Below the pieces are notes generated by a model. That model did not search any database and had not been told where the DNA came from. It worked only from the letters and a program-made list of their open reading frames with translations. From Ophioceras dolichostomum (taxonomy: Eukaryota; Ascomycota; Sordariomycetes; Magnaporthales; Ophioceraceae), in NCBI GenBank assembly GCA_003049485.1, contig PYST01000469.1, forward strand, positions 1 to 25,443: a DNA stretch of 25,443 bases. Reading direction: 5' to 3'. The position numbers and the translations under genes are program-made. Of this stretch, positions 7,170 through 19,346 are shown piece after piece (within the stretch, counting starts at the first letter, position 1; each line of letters begins with the position of its first letter).

Positions 7170-10100
7170 ATGGCCGTTCTGGAAACGCGACCGAAGCAAA
7201 AGGCAATCGGTGATGACCCGCCATATAAGAGGCTTGGGAAACGGGAGTTGCTGAGACGTCACGCCGAGGCGCTCGAAAAGCAACCGGGGGTCAATGGAGA
7301 GGCCGACAACAGCAACACACCGCGAGGTGTGAAGAGGCCCGACCTCGACCACCCCTACCACGCATCTACAAAGTCGATCAGAGATCTCGAGAAGGTACCG
7401 ATACTCTATTCGCGTGTTAGCCGACTCCGTTTCCCCAAGGCCAAGTGTCTTCTTAATCATTGACGATTTATCCCCCTTCATAGATCCCACTACGATCCCT
7501 CAAGCCAGACACTCACCACCGCGGCCAAGTCATCGTGGTGCGGGCTGTGGCCCTCCCATTCAATGGAGCGGGCACGGTGACGGTCGTGGAGGACGAGCAC
7601 GGCGACGCCGACAAGCTGGTCATCTATGCCCACAGCGACTCGTCGATCCTGTCCAACATACCCGAGGGTTGCTTCGTGGCGGTGAAGGAGCCGTACTACC
7701 GCGCCGGCGAGGCGAGAGACGTCGAAGCGTCCATGGACTTCGTCATATCGGTTGACCACCCCTCGGACATCCTGCTCTTGCGGTTCGGCGACCCCATCAT
7801 TCCGCAGGCTCTGAGAGAGAGTGCCGAGCATCCACTGCTCACCTCGCTAGCGGACTGGAAGAAGGCGGGCGATGCGTCGTTTTTGCAGGGCGATTTGGCC
7901 ACGGCCGTGTTTTGGTGAGTGACTGACTTCTAGTAGCTCTCCTTTCGCTTCGGAAGGATGACGGGTGAGAGCATCAAGAGCCACCGACTGGCATTGTGTG
8001 TGCTGATGATCACAAAGCTATACCGAGGCGTTGGACTTCGCCAAGCCAGAAGAGACCGACCTGAAAGCCTCCATATTCTCAAAGCGAGCCGGCACAAACC
8101 TACTTCTGGGGAGATGGGACGCCGCGAAAGAAGACGCTCTCTCCTCGCGGAACGGCGGGCCACAGGACTGGCGAGCGTACTCGACAGCAGCCAAAGCAGC
8201 CTACGCGCTGGGTAACTTCCACTCAGCGCTAGGACTGCTCGATTCCGCCCTCTTCAAGACAACGACAGCCCCAGCGCCAGAAGGCAGCTCCGGAGGAAGT
8301 CAGGCTGGTGCTGCTGCTGCTGCTCAGTTGAAGAAGGAGAGAGACCGGACGATGGCCCGGATCCACGAGGAAAAGACAGGCGAATACGACTTCGCCGCGC
8401 TGGGCGAGTCCGTCTCGCTGACACACGTGCACCTGGACGCAGCGAACTTCCTCCGGCGGACGGTCGTGCGACGGTCGGCGACCCATGGACGCGGCCTCTT
8501 CGCCGCGGAGGACGTCGCTGCGGGCGAGCTGGTTTTCGTGGAGAAAGCGACCGTCTTCCCGAACCAATACGAGGAAAACCAAACCTCGGCCGCGTTGTAC
8601 GCCACCGCCGTGCGACGTCTCTACGACAACCCGACGCTGGCCCGTCGGCTGGCACCGCTGTGGGCTGGCGAGGGTTACAATTACCCTGCTTGCTTGTCTT
8701 CATCGAGCGATGACGGCACCGCCGCGCAAAATCAAAACGGCGAGAAAAACAACGAGGAAGAAGATGAGGATGGAGTCGCCATCGTCGTCGACGGTAACTC
8801 CGTGGTGGACGTCTTCCGCGTAGAGCAGGCCCGGCTCAAAAACTGCTTCAGCAGCCCGCACACCACGCTGGGCAACACGCGCCAGCTACAGCAGCGAGCG
8901 CCCCTCAGAGGGAGTGACAGAGGCGGCGATTATGGTGGTCCCCCTGAAGACGACGACGATGCCCCTCCGAAACAAGCCAAGGGCATCTGGGCGCACGCCG
9001 CGAACATGAACCACGCCTGCGCGGCGAACACGATGCGCGCCTTCGCGGGCGATCTGATGATCGTGCGGGCCTCGAAGAGCATCAAGAGGGGCGAGGAGAT
9101 CACGCAGCAGTACGTCCCCGTGAAAGCGGACGTGCAGGCGAGGCAGGAGCAGTTTAGGTCGTGGTGGGGTTTTGAGTGTGGGTGTGCTTTGTGTACGGTC
9201 GAGATGCGGGAATCGGAAACGACGACAACGACGGCGGCGGCGTCTGCATCGAAGGCTGCGGCGTCGAGTGGCATTGGCAACTACGATGCCCGAAGACGAG
9301 AGGCGTTGCGGCAAATCGAGAATCTTGCCACGAAGATTGCCAAAACTCTGGAGCAGCAGACGAAGATAAGGAGACAGCAGCAGCAGGTACGGGGCCAGGG
9401 CCAGCAGAAGTTGAACGACTTGAAGCAGCACAACGGCGCAAACCACGTCCCGGACGCGACGATTCGATCGATGGAGAAACTTACACGGCAACTCGAGGAG
9501 GCGCACGAGGAAGCTGTTTACGGCCCCGGGGTTGTTGAGGTCGAGACAGGAAAGACTAACGCCGAGGCTGGCACCTTCCTCCCGTGCCTAATAATGCCGC
9601 GGCTCATGCTCGTCTTCCCGACCCTCTGGCTCATCGAGGCACACCGCGCTCGGCGGAACCACAAGAAGGTCGTGCAGCAGGTGCTAAAGCTGCTGCGGAA
9701 TTTCGGCTTCGCCGTGCCTGTTGTTCACGCTGAGGCTTTCGTTTGTCCAAACGGGGACAAGCACGACAATACTGGTACTAGTAGCCACAAGAGTGGAAGC
9801 GGCAACACAGCAGGGGAAAGAGACCAACAGGATGCAGAAGGCGAACGGATGAAAAGGGCTCCTGGACAGGGGGGAGAAAAGGGAAAGGTGGAAGAGAAAC
9901 AACAGTCGCCACCACCACCGTCAGCACCCGCCGCGTCCACTCAGGCTTCTTCCTCTTCCTCGCACTCGCATCGAAAAGAAGATATGGCCTCGCTCTTCCA
10001 GGCACAGCCCCGCTCGTCCCGCGCCGTCATGACGGTCCACGTGGTCAGAGCCTTGAAACAGGGAGCTAACTCCCTACGCAGCCTAGGAGGGCTGCAGCTC

Positions 10101-10271
10101 GGAGATAGCCCGGGGACTAACAGTACTGTTGCAGGGGAGGATGTGAACGTGGATGCAGGGACGACGGCCGAGGAGAGGGCAGAGGCGTGGGAGGAGGCTG
10201 CGAGGTTTGGGTTCATGATTGTGACGGGGTGGGAGAATGATGCTGGGGAGTTGGTTGCTCGGGATGAGTGA
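7170..10271 (+). CDS. TPR and SET domain protein (SMYD-like putative protein methyltransferase)
   Basis: Exons 7170-7394, 7484-7914 and 8018-10271 (introns 89 and 103 nt) join in frame to 2910 nt, 969 aa. Residues about 199-305 look like tetratricopeptide repeats (DWKKAGDASFLQGDLATAVFCYTEALDF is assembled across intron 2). The SET domain runs about 370-585: RRSATHGRGLFAAEDV at its start, then NMNHAC at 548-553 matching the NHxC pocket motif, GEEITQQYVP, and a post-SET FECGCALC with cysteines near 606-611. SET enzymes transfer methyl groups from S-adenosylmethionine to lysines. No MYND zinc finger is present; in its place, an acidic low-complexity insert (about 440-535) splits the SET domain, typical of fungal TPR-SET proteins. 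A Gln-rich, probably coiled-coil segment and a Ser/Gly-rich stretch follow. The usual invariant Tyr of the GEE-x-YxP motif is present in QQYVP. Substrate is unknown. Probably a conserved flank gene, not a tailoring enzyme, though methylation roles cannot be excluded. Confidence 0.9.
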
Positions 10272-12190
10272 GAATGCGATGTGGTAGGCTGACTCGAGGG
10301 GAAGGAAGATAGGGGATGAGGAATGCCAAGGGCAGGAAGGGAGGGGTAAGTGTGGAGACGAGGGTAATTTAAGTAGAAACGGTGGACGGCGTGATGCTGG
10401 CTTTGTTTGGAGGAAGTAACTTTGTGATGTCACTGACGTTGAGCAGTCGACGGAGGTATGGTGGTAGAAGGGGTTAAGGGGGTAGGGCTGAGGAAAGGAG
10501 GATGGTGAAATCGTAGAGGCATAAGACCTAGTGAGTAGGCGAGAAATGTTCTCATAGGGGACTAGTTCCCTTTCAGCATGGTTGTCCGTCCTAGGGCCAA
10601 CTATCACTGATCGAACAGAAGACCCCCTTGCTCGAGGGTTGAGGCTAGTAGCTGTAGTTGCTCAGCTGTAATGCGGTTCCTACCTTGATTAGTAATTAGT
10701 TCTGGGTGTCTCCCCACGTGGTAGTTAGCGAGATCGTCTTCTTTCGGGGATTCCTAGCCTACATACTATCCAAGCTCTCCAGCGGCTAGTATCATGGGCC
10801 GAGCAGGCCAAACAGTGGTCTCGGGTCATCACCTATCCTGGCAGAAGATGGGGGACAGTGACTGGAGGTATTCCCGTCCGTTAGCGGTAATAACCTCTGC
10901 ATCCCACCGGCCCCTATCCCTTCGACCAAGTTCTAAGGCTCACCATTCGCGCCTGGGTGATGATAAGTTGTATGGATGACATATCACATCGATGATCCTA
11001 TCTGCACCATATGCTCGGGGTATAGTCTTCTTATGGCCATAGTACGAACTTCACGTTCCTTTTGTGTGGTTTGTAGACCTGTCTTATTAACGCCAAGGGA
11101 AGGATCGGTGGCTAGTGGTTATTAGACAGTGATAGACATCGTCTTGGTCTCGGGTGCGCGAATATGCCTCATTGCCCCAGATAGGAAAGTCGCGGAGGTA
11201 GTCGTCGCAAATATGGATCATCTCCAGGGCCTGGATCGGTATATTTGTCCGTATTGTCGAGATATCAAATGCCAAGTGATGAGTGAGGAACGGGATTCGC
11301 AATACGATGCCGATAATGCAGGGGTTCAAGGTGGCATTTACAAACCACGCAGTGCTGTCGACAGTCTGGATAGCCTGGCCCGCGTGACCTTCGCATCGGC
11401 AGCCACGCCTCACTACGCGGCTCTTCGTGACGAAACCGATGATGACGATGCAGTCATGCATGGATCGACAGCCAGACTCGCCAGGCATCCCTCGGTCTTT
11501 TGGTCGGAGTGCAAAAACGTCAGCCCTAGGAGGCAGTTCTGGAACGGAGTTTTACGGAGTTTTGTGGCTCAGATCTTGGCGCATGCCACTGTAATTCTGC
11601 GAATTGCAGGCTAGCGAGCCACTTACGGTGCTGCTGCCCAAAGCAAGAGCCTCCCATGCGGTCTCCACACCCACCCAGCGGCTTGGCTTTAGCGACAGGC
11701 TCCATTGCTCCAACAAGGCAAGAAGGAATGTGATCCCTGCCATGTCCCATCCTCGCCCAAACCCGCGGGCGACCGGACTTTATGGTAAAACTCCGTTTCT
11801 TGACTGAATGCGGCTTGATGGATTCAGGGGAGAGCCAAAGGTTCAAAACTTCCATCACATATCCTCATCCGCTTCGAAAGTCCGCTCTCGCGGATTATTC
11901 ATATCTTCTCCCCGCCGGAGTCGTCACGGTTTGATGACTAGGACGTCCTCGTTTATTCTGGCATTTGTTTGGTCGGAGAAAAGAACCGGACGAAGAGAAG
12001 AAAAAACAAATAACAAAAAAGAAGCTGCGTGTGCGACCGGCACCACCACCACCAACAGACCGGAGTCAAAAACACCACGCTAAACTCCTGTTCGCCGCAA
12101 CGCTCGGCATCCACCATCCGAACCACCATTACAAGGACACCGCACCAGATAGACGAAGTCACATCCCAGCTTTTTTACGCCACTTCTGCG
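10272..12190. other. Intergenic region before the Zn2Cys6 gene
   Basis: About 1.9 kb with no recognised gene. Open frames on both strands at 11087-11614 overlap each other and resemble no family. The segment contains a 255-bp block bounded by 13-bp inverted repeats (11543-11797). The last 200 bases are A-rich (AAAAAACAAATAACAAAAAAG near 12000-12020) and look like a promoter or 5' UTR of the regulator gene. Confidence 0.55.
11543..11797. repeat. 255-bp segment bounded by perfect 13-bp inverted repeats
   Basis: AACGGAGTTTTAC (11543-11555) is the reverse complement of GTAAAACTCCGTT (11785-11797). A second ACGGAGTTTT copy follows the left end in tandem (11554-11563). It looks like a small MITE-type element, but there is no clear target-site duplication and the interior shows no further symmetry. 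Confidence 0.4.
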
Positions 12191-15100
12191 ATGCCAAATT
12201 CGCCATCCGGGTCGGCGGGCCCCAAGCACAAGCAAGTGGCCAAATGGGGGGCCGCTTGTGCCCCGTGTGCGGCCGCAAAGGCGAAGTGCCTGAGGACGAA
12301 CGAGTCACTGGGGTCAAAATGTGACAGGTAGGCTCAAGATTTACAATGCTGATCACCCGAGGCCATCAATATCATCTAAGCAACTTGCTCCCACTACTGG
12401 TATCTCGCTACTGTCTATCGACTGAACTGACCACAACTCTGTGGTGTTTTACCTGTCGGAATAATCCCTAGATGTCAACGTTTGTTCAAGGACTGCTCCA
12501 GCCAGATCCACCGGCCCAGGAAGAAGAGAACAGCCAAGCCATCGTGAGTACTTCCCTAATGCTTGAATCACATCCCTTGCAGCTATCCGCCTCTCCGCCT
12601 CTCCAGGGTTGCGAAAAGGCTCGTCCGCTTGCACGTTTGTCTCCCTGGCCACGCTTGCTGCCGCCTCTGCCCCCAGCACCTCGTCGATCAGCCATATAGA
12701 AGAGACTAAGAGAGCCTGAGTTGCAACAGCCCTGCTCGCAGCTCCGTCTCCACACACATCTTGCTTCGTCGAACGAAAGTGGCGAAACACGCGAGAAGCG
12801 GGCCCCTACAGTGCTGACTTTTGGGTTCGCTAAAACCTAAACCCCAGGAAAACATCGCAGCTGGAGGACCGACTGAACGGACTTGTCGACCTTCTCCGTG
12901 CCTCGGGAGAACTGCCGAACATCCCACGTGCAGGAGACCTGGGCGACCCCAGATCGTTCGATGCAGCCACGGCTGAGGAGATGCTGGGCTGCATCCCGTC
13001 AAAAGGTAGGCTGGGTACCTTACTCATCCCGAGTCCCACCATGCCCTGTTGCCCGTCTGCCCTACAGCTGGGTACCAAGTCAAGTGTCGAATCACCCACC
13101 CCCCAGGCCCCACCGCCAGCATATTTAAGCATATCTAAGCGGTGCCTCCCTTTGCCCAACCTCTGTTACTAGTATTTTCTCCTATTCGGTCTCCCCGATT
13201 TCCCCTCGCGCATCGAGCCCCCCTTGGTCCCATTCCCCTTCCCCTCCAGACCACCTCTAAGAGTCAACATCTAGGCCGGCCAGTGTCTTGTATCATGCTA
13301 CTCCACATCCTCTTATACCTATCTATCACACCTACCTGCGACATTGTGGCTGATCACACATCTCTCGACTGCTCGTTCCTCTAAACGACCACAGCCGATG
13401 TCAGGACGAGCCACCAACCAAAACGGCGTCCCCGCCATAGCCAGCAGGGGACTCTAGATTCCGACGATGAAGATGACTCGTCGGACGACGATGGCGACGG
13501 GCTGAGCACTACCTCGTCCGACCGGCCATTCTCAATTCCAGCATCGTACAACAGCTACGCACCAGCGTCATGTATCTGCCGGCCCCGACCAGGCGAGGCG
13601 CCCCCACCCCCTGAATCCGACGAGGCACTGCTATCTCGCTTCCGAGCGCAGATGACGCCCTGTTTCCCCTTTGTGCCCATCTTCGAGTCCGAGACACCCG
13701 CAACCTTGGCGTCCACACGCCCGTTCCTGTGGCAGACGATCAAGATGGCAGCATCGGTCCACAGCGTACGCTCGATGCGAGCACAGCTGTACCGCATCAT
13801 GCAGCACATCTCGGACTACGTGCTGATGCGGTGCAAACGCAACCTGGATCTCTTGCAGGGGATCATCGTTGTGTTGGGCTGGTATCACTACCACTGCATG
13901 ATGCACGCTCAGATCAACTCGCTCGTTCATATGGCCGAGGCCATGCTGGCTGACCTTGGTCTGAACCGTCACCCGCGTTTGACGGAACGGACGAGGTTGA
14001 TGGTGATGTACCCGGACGAGCCGGTTGCGCGAACAAACGAGGACCGGCGGGCACTGCTCGGAGTTTGGTTCTTGAGTTCATCGTACGTTAACATCGCCTC
14101 GCCTCCCTCCGCATCTACCTAACTACCTACCTAGGTAGTCGCTCGTCGCTATCACCGTGCTCAACTATTGCTCGTGGTGATTCAGGGGTTGCCTGACCCC
14201 TCTTACCCAACCCTACCACTGCCTGACGGAATGGCTAACCCCTCACTCACAACCTCAATTCAAACGCACCGACATCGACAGAATCTCATTGGGTTTTCAG
14301 AAGACCCTCCCAATGCGGTACACGCCTTACGTGCAGACCTGCCTTCGCGAGCTGGAAGCTGAGCCCGAGTTCGACACTGACCCCCTGCTGGTTAACATGG
14401 TGCGCGTCCAGCACCTCACTGAGAGAATATCTCAGCTCAACACGCGCGAAGATCCGAGTGAGGAGATGCCGGGGATGCCCAAAGCTCCCACAAGTGCATA
14501 TCAGTCAGCCTTCCATGCTGAACTGGAGAAGATCCGGGGTGGCTTATCGAAGAGCCTGCGGAGGAATTGTGCGTTCCTTACCCGTCACTGTCGTCTACCA
14601 AGTCCATGTCCCCCTTCGAGTATCCGAGCCCCCCAGGTTGACTAACAGGGCCATTCAACTCACAAAACAGGGGTCCTCATGGCCGCGATCCAGTCAGCTG
14701 AACTTCATCTCTTCGAACCACCCATCATCGACGCCACCCTCATCAACAAGTTCAGCCGTGCACTCACCGTCATAACACCCGGCCAGCCCAGTGTCATGGA
14801 CGTCCTATACCGCGCAAACGGTTCACTACGCTCGTGGTTCAAGTACTGGTTCTCCATTCCCGTGTCCGAGTACCACTGGTTCCCAATGGCTATGTGCTCG
14901 CAGCTCATCTACGCCGTCTGCATGCTCTCGCGCTGGGCCAAACTAGTCGGGCCAATCAAGCCCAACGCCGGGACAACCGCCACAATTCTCGGCACTGATC
15001 ATTATAGCCCGCAGGCAGCCCATCTGTCCATGACCAACAGTCCTGGGGCCCCAATCGGCAGCCCTCCCGGCGCGCTCAACACGCCCTCCCCATCTAACAC

Positions 15101-16289
15101 TAGCATCGGCACCGCTCCCCTGGAGCGCCCTTCATCCATCGCCCACCTTGCCCCCCCACCCCCGTCCCGCGCTTCTTCCGTCACCAACACGGCGACCCCT
15201 TCCGCACATCCTTCGCCCGCAGCCTCCAGCCCACGGCAGCAGGACACCGACGCCGACTATGCGTCCCACATCGCTGCCTTCCCATTCATCAACCTCCTCA
15301 AACTGCGCGACCCGGAGGCCCTCGCCGCAGTAGCAGCCCTCAAAGCCCAGCTCCTCGCGCAGCCCGACCTCGGTCTAGACATTCCCGAGATCCTATCGGC
15401 GGTCGGCTCCCGCCTCGACCAAGCCTGGCGTCAGAGCAACGAGATGGCCGCCGCAGCCTGCGCTGCGCGGGGAGGCGACCCCGCGACCGAGCTCGTGTTC
15501 GAGAGCAACGTCTGGGACTTGTCAGCGAGGAAGTTCCTCATCACGCGCGCGAAGCTTGAGCGGTGGGCTGAGATAGTCGCCGGCGGCGGAGTCGTCAATC
15601 CTAATGCCAATGCCGGGACGGCCGAGAAGGACGCTGGCACCGCTTTCGGTCCGGAGTCAACTCTATCTCCATCAGGAGAGGAGTCGACCCTACCGGCTAT
15701 GACACCGCACCTAAGGAATCTACCTCATCACCCACGTCACCAACATCAACAGCACCAGCCACCCCAGCAGCAGCACATGCAACATCAACAACAACAACAA
15801 CACGACCACTACAAAATCGACCCGCGCTTGGCCTCCAGCACAATGAGTCCTCACTCCATCCACCCTCACCCTCAACAACACCACCTCCTCCACAATCCAA
15901 GTTCTAGCAGCAGCAGTAGTGGTCAACAACAGATCAACCCCTCCTCCAACATCTTCGCGAGTCTCGCCTCGGGGCTCGATGGCTGCGGCGGCACCGGATC
16001 CGAAAACTTGGCGCACCCGGTGCCGGCCATCGACAACGCCCTCGGACCGGGAGGGGTAGGGGTCAACAGCACGATGGCGACCATGATGGAGAACGTCATC
16101 ATGGCGGACGCGTGGGGCGAGCTAGTTGACGACACGTGCATGGGCATCGCGGACTGGCCTGGCGCTGCGGGGTGGGGTGGGGTGGGTGCGGCGGATTTCT
16201 TGGATCCGGCTGTTGTTGGGACCGGGGGTGGTGCTGGTGGAGGGGGGTTTTACGGTGGTGGCGGTAGTGGTGGTTCTTATGAGTTTTGA
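12191..16289 (+). CDS. Zn2Cys6 binuclear-cluster transcription factor with fungal TF middle-homology region
   Basis: Six exons: 12191-12327, 12472-12543, 12848-13005, 13395-14082, 14282-14568, 14671-16289. Phases match at each junction and total 2961 nt, 986 aa. The DNA-binding domain is CX2CX6CX10CX2CX6C with cysteines 23, 26, 33, 44, 47 and 54, followed by RPRKKR and a coiled-coil linker (QLEDRLNGLVDLLRASGELP) for dimerisation. The last cysteines lie across intron 1. Residues about 190-440 match the fungal-specific middle homology region (AQMTPCFPFVPIF, LLQGIIVVLGWYHYH, LVHMAEAMLADLGLNRHP). The C-terminus is low-complexity: Pro/Ser-rich, a His/Gln tract at about 794-868, and a Gly-rich tail, likely activation regions. 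The start at 12191 leaves a short N-terminus before the zinc cluster; an in-frame ATG at 12029 was judged less likely. The family activates catabolic and secondary-metabolite genes by binding CGG pairs. Control of the UstYa-precursor pair 6-10 kb away is possible but untested. Confidence 0.9.
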
Positions 16290-17494
16290 AGGGAGCGTGA
16301 CGACAAATAGAAAGGTATGGGGGCGTTAGCATGCCTTATTGATATGGGAGCCTCTCTGGGAGAGATATCATCACTGGAACTAGTAAAGTGGGGTGAAAGG
16401 GCTGTCAGGCGGGCGAAATTATACGGCACTAGTTATACATGGAATGAACTGGGAAATTCATGAGACAAAACAATAAATACCGCTCTCATCCTCGAGAGTT
16501 GAGACCACAGAGCGAGTGCAGGGCGCAGGCCTATCAACGTGCACCTCCAGTCTGCTTGACAGTGAGAAGAGTGTCAGCACAGAGCCGGCGAATGTCAGCC
16601 GGCGAATGTAGCCCGTGCTCCCGAGATGATGATTCTTAGGGACGCCGGGACCAATGATGACCAAGTGAGTTTTTCCTCTTTTCCCTTCTTTTTTTCTTAT
16701 TGGTTGGTTGAGACTATTGCAGGAAGTCGGAGTACAGCATACTGCACGGGGCGGAAGCGAGAACCATATAACTACCCCGATCGTTGAAGCCGGAATTTGT
16801 ATGAGTCTTCCCGTCTCATCGGAGGGACGGCTAACTCTCCGTTAGTCTATACAGTCTGGGACTACAAGGATCACATGCTCAAGCTACTAGCAACCCACAA
16901 TTCTTAAGTTACCAACTCTACTAGTTACTGTACAGGTCTGAAGCTCATAACACTCCGCCGCAAAATAACCTTTCAGCTCACCTCAAAGGCATGTTAAGCG
17001 AGGGAAGCCACAATTCTAAGCCGGACATAAGAGAGCCGGTGCAAAGAATACTATTAACTAAGCCACGACCAAGTAGAAGACACTTTAGTCCGACTTTTAG
17101 ACAACTTATATTAGAGTACTTATTCATCAGGGCCGCAAGCTTCCACCTTTGCCATCCCCGACTCCCCCAGCAGAAACCACGCCTATTGATTCGCTCCACG
17201 TTCCCCGCCCCTCTGCTAGATCCATGGTGCTCGAAAATGATACCGACTAACGCCGTACAGGATGCGACTAAACCCCAAATTAGGAAAGCCTCCCGTGCCA
17301 ATCCCTTAAACCAACCCCATCCCAAAACCAGAACCAGAACCAGCCTACAAGAGACCTCGATACCCCAAACATAGACCCCTACCTAGCTTCCTAAACTAAT
17401 TGATCACCTTTTGTCCATCCATCCTCCGACCCGGCCCGGAACAAGGCCACATGGCGCACCACCGGTCGTGCACCGGAGTGGCCCTGGGTCTCTC
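16290..17494. other. Intergenic region between two convergent genes
   Basis: About 1.2 kb between the ends of the Zn2Cys6 gene (plus) and the 7TM gene (minus), so it should hold both 3' UTRs. Nothing coding is recognised; the plus-strand frame 16991-17374 has no family features. A three-copy AACCAG microsatellite lies at 17326-17343. Confidence 0.6.
17326..17343. repeat. AACCAG microsatellite, three copies
   Basis: Three exact tandem copies of the hexamer in intergenic sequence. Confidence 0.75.
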
Positions 17495-19346
17495 TCATGT
17501 TGTCCTGCCGTGTAGTGATGGCTGATCCTTCCCGGTGGCAACGGTCGGTGACCCCAAGGAGGTAGCTCCCCCCATGCCTATGGCGCTCGTCGACGAGGCG
17601 CGCCTACCACCTCTCTCCTTCTCACCGCGACCAGCAACAGACTCCAGATCCTCGACCATCACCCTGCTACTTCTCCTCCCCACACTAGCCGCCGCGGCCG
17701 TGGCATCACCCGTCTTCTCACCTCTCCTCCCATCATGCTCGTAATCTCCGACCACGGTCTCGTAGTCGTCATCATGGCCGAAATCCAACCCATCCAACTT
17801 TCCTGGGAAGTCGATCCAGCTATCGATCCTCGGCGCCTTGCCGCCCCCTTCGCGACCGTTGCGTGTTTTGCGCGTGCCGACCGTGGGGGGAGAGGAGGAA
17901 GAGGAACGGCCGTGCTGCGGCTGCTGTCTGCGGGCGTCGGCACGACCACCTGAACTGTGGTCGTATCCAAACATCCCCGGGAAGCGGCGCATGAGGAGCG
18001 GCTTCAGGGTCACGGCGCAGGCGCACGCGATGGCCAGGTTGACCTCGACGTTGGTCCAGTACACGTTGGGGGCGTTGTTCCACGTCAGGTCGGAGTTGAA
18101 GGACCGGTCTGTGTTGACGAGAAGGACTAGGCGGACGACGGCGATGATACAGACGCTGGTTTGCATCAGTGTCAGTCGGGAGCGGCGTTCCACGATCCGT
18201 TACAGCCTCGGGTCGCGATCCTCGGGGAGGAAGCAAGAAAGGCTGAGGTGAGGAACGGATAGGAGAGAAGGGATTGATGGGGATCGGGTTGACGTAAAAC
18301 TCACAAGAACCCCAGCGCAAAAAGTCCCACAAGCGCCAGCTTCTGGCGCCACGGCATGCGCAGGCTCCAAACCACAGGTAGGGGCAAGGCGAAGATGAGG
18401 AAGTCCGTGGCGACGTGGAGGCCGTTGTTGAACCACCACACCTCCGAGGGCTGGCACCACGCTCCCTCGGCCAGGCGGGCGAAGTTCCAGTAGGCCTCCA
18501 GCGGGATGCAGGCCGTGAAGACGGTGCCCATCGTCCAGACGTTGGACACGATCACGAAGCCCATGACGATGCGGGCGGCCCACCACGCCCAGCCCACCGT
18601 GAAGAATGTGAAGTAGAGCAGCAGGATGGAGACTTTGACGAGGCAGACCGTAAGGCCGTAGAAGATTATGCCGTACCATGCAGCCTTTTGGGGGGAAGGA
18701 AGGGGAGGTCGCCAACTCGTTAGTAAGGGGGGATAGGACACCAAGAGTAGGGGGTGGAGGCAGAGGAGGAGGAGAAGGAGAAGGAGAAGAAAACGGGACG
18801 AGAAATGCTGCGACTCACTCGCATTGATGGTCCGAACTCGGTGATGTCGGTGTCCCATATGTGCCTTCCTAGGCCGTGATATACCTCTGAATTGAGAGCA
18901 CTGTCAGCCTTGGCCCATACGCCAGCAAGCTCGCTCATCAAGCTATTCTAGCTACACGGCCTTGCGGACAACCAAACGTCGGCAATGACGAGGGGCGCGT
19001 ATGAAAAGGGGGCCGAGGGACTTACGTTCTATTGAGCAGGCCATGACGCCTCCCGCGATGATCTTTGCATCGAACAACATCACAGAGGTGGTCAGCGAAC
19101 AAACGGTCGTCATCTCCAAAGGAGCGGGGACATAGTCAAACTCACCCATGCCGCCAAGATACACCAGTCCGCCGCTCCCAGCACACTGAGGATCTTTCCT
19201 CTGGTGTAGAACCGCAGGCCGACAAAGAAGCCGCTCGCCAACCAAGATACCCCAGAACACACGATCATTCCGGCCTGCTGTGAGTCGTGTGGCAGCTTCT
19301 CGAATGGTATCACCATCGGTCCTCCCGTGGCGTCCGCGCTCGCCAT
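17495..19346 (-). CDS. Fungal rhodopsin-like seven-transmembrane protein
   Basis: Five exons on the minus strand: 19346-19146, 19062-19026, 18886-18819, 18684-18305, 18155-17495 (introns 83, 139, 134 and 149 nt); phases match and total 1347 nt, 448 aa. The 37-nt and 68-nt exons were placed by frame and by the conserved joined sequence QVYHGLGRHIW. Seven hydrophobic segments are seen at about 27-47, 58-80, 103-128, 135-158, 185-205, 213-240 and 262-285. Motifs typical of the Fung_rhodopsin (SAT14/PTH11-neighbour) family include GLRFYTR, GAADWCILAAW, YGLGRH-like YHGLGRHIW, GTVFTACIPLEAYW and WTNVEVNLAIACACAVTLKPLL. There is no retinal lysine evidence, so the name refers to fold only. The tail from about 295 is hydrophilic, Ser/Gly/Arg-rich and probably cytosolic. 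Members often lie in or beside secondary-metabolite clusters, but their biochemical role is unclear; a receptor role is speculative. Confidence 0.88.

Noticed and set aside
8886..9506. Minus-strand 206-codon open frame within the TPR-SET gene
   Set aside because: It is antisense to conserved SET and post-SET motifs; GC-rich genes commonly produce such shadows.
11087..11614. Overlapping open frames on both strands
   Set aside because: Neither frame has recognisable motifs; mutual overlap and lack of flanking exons argue against coding.
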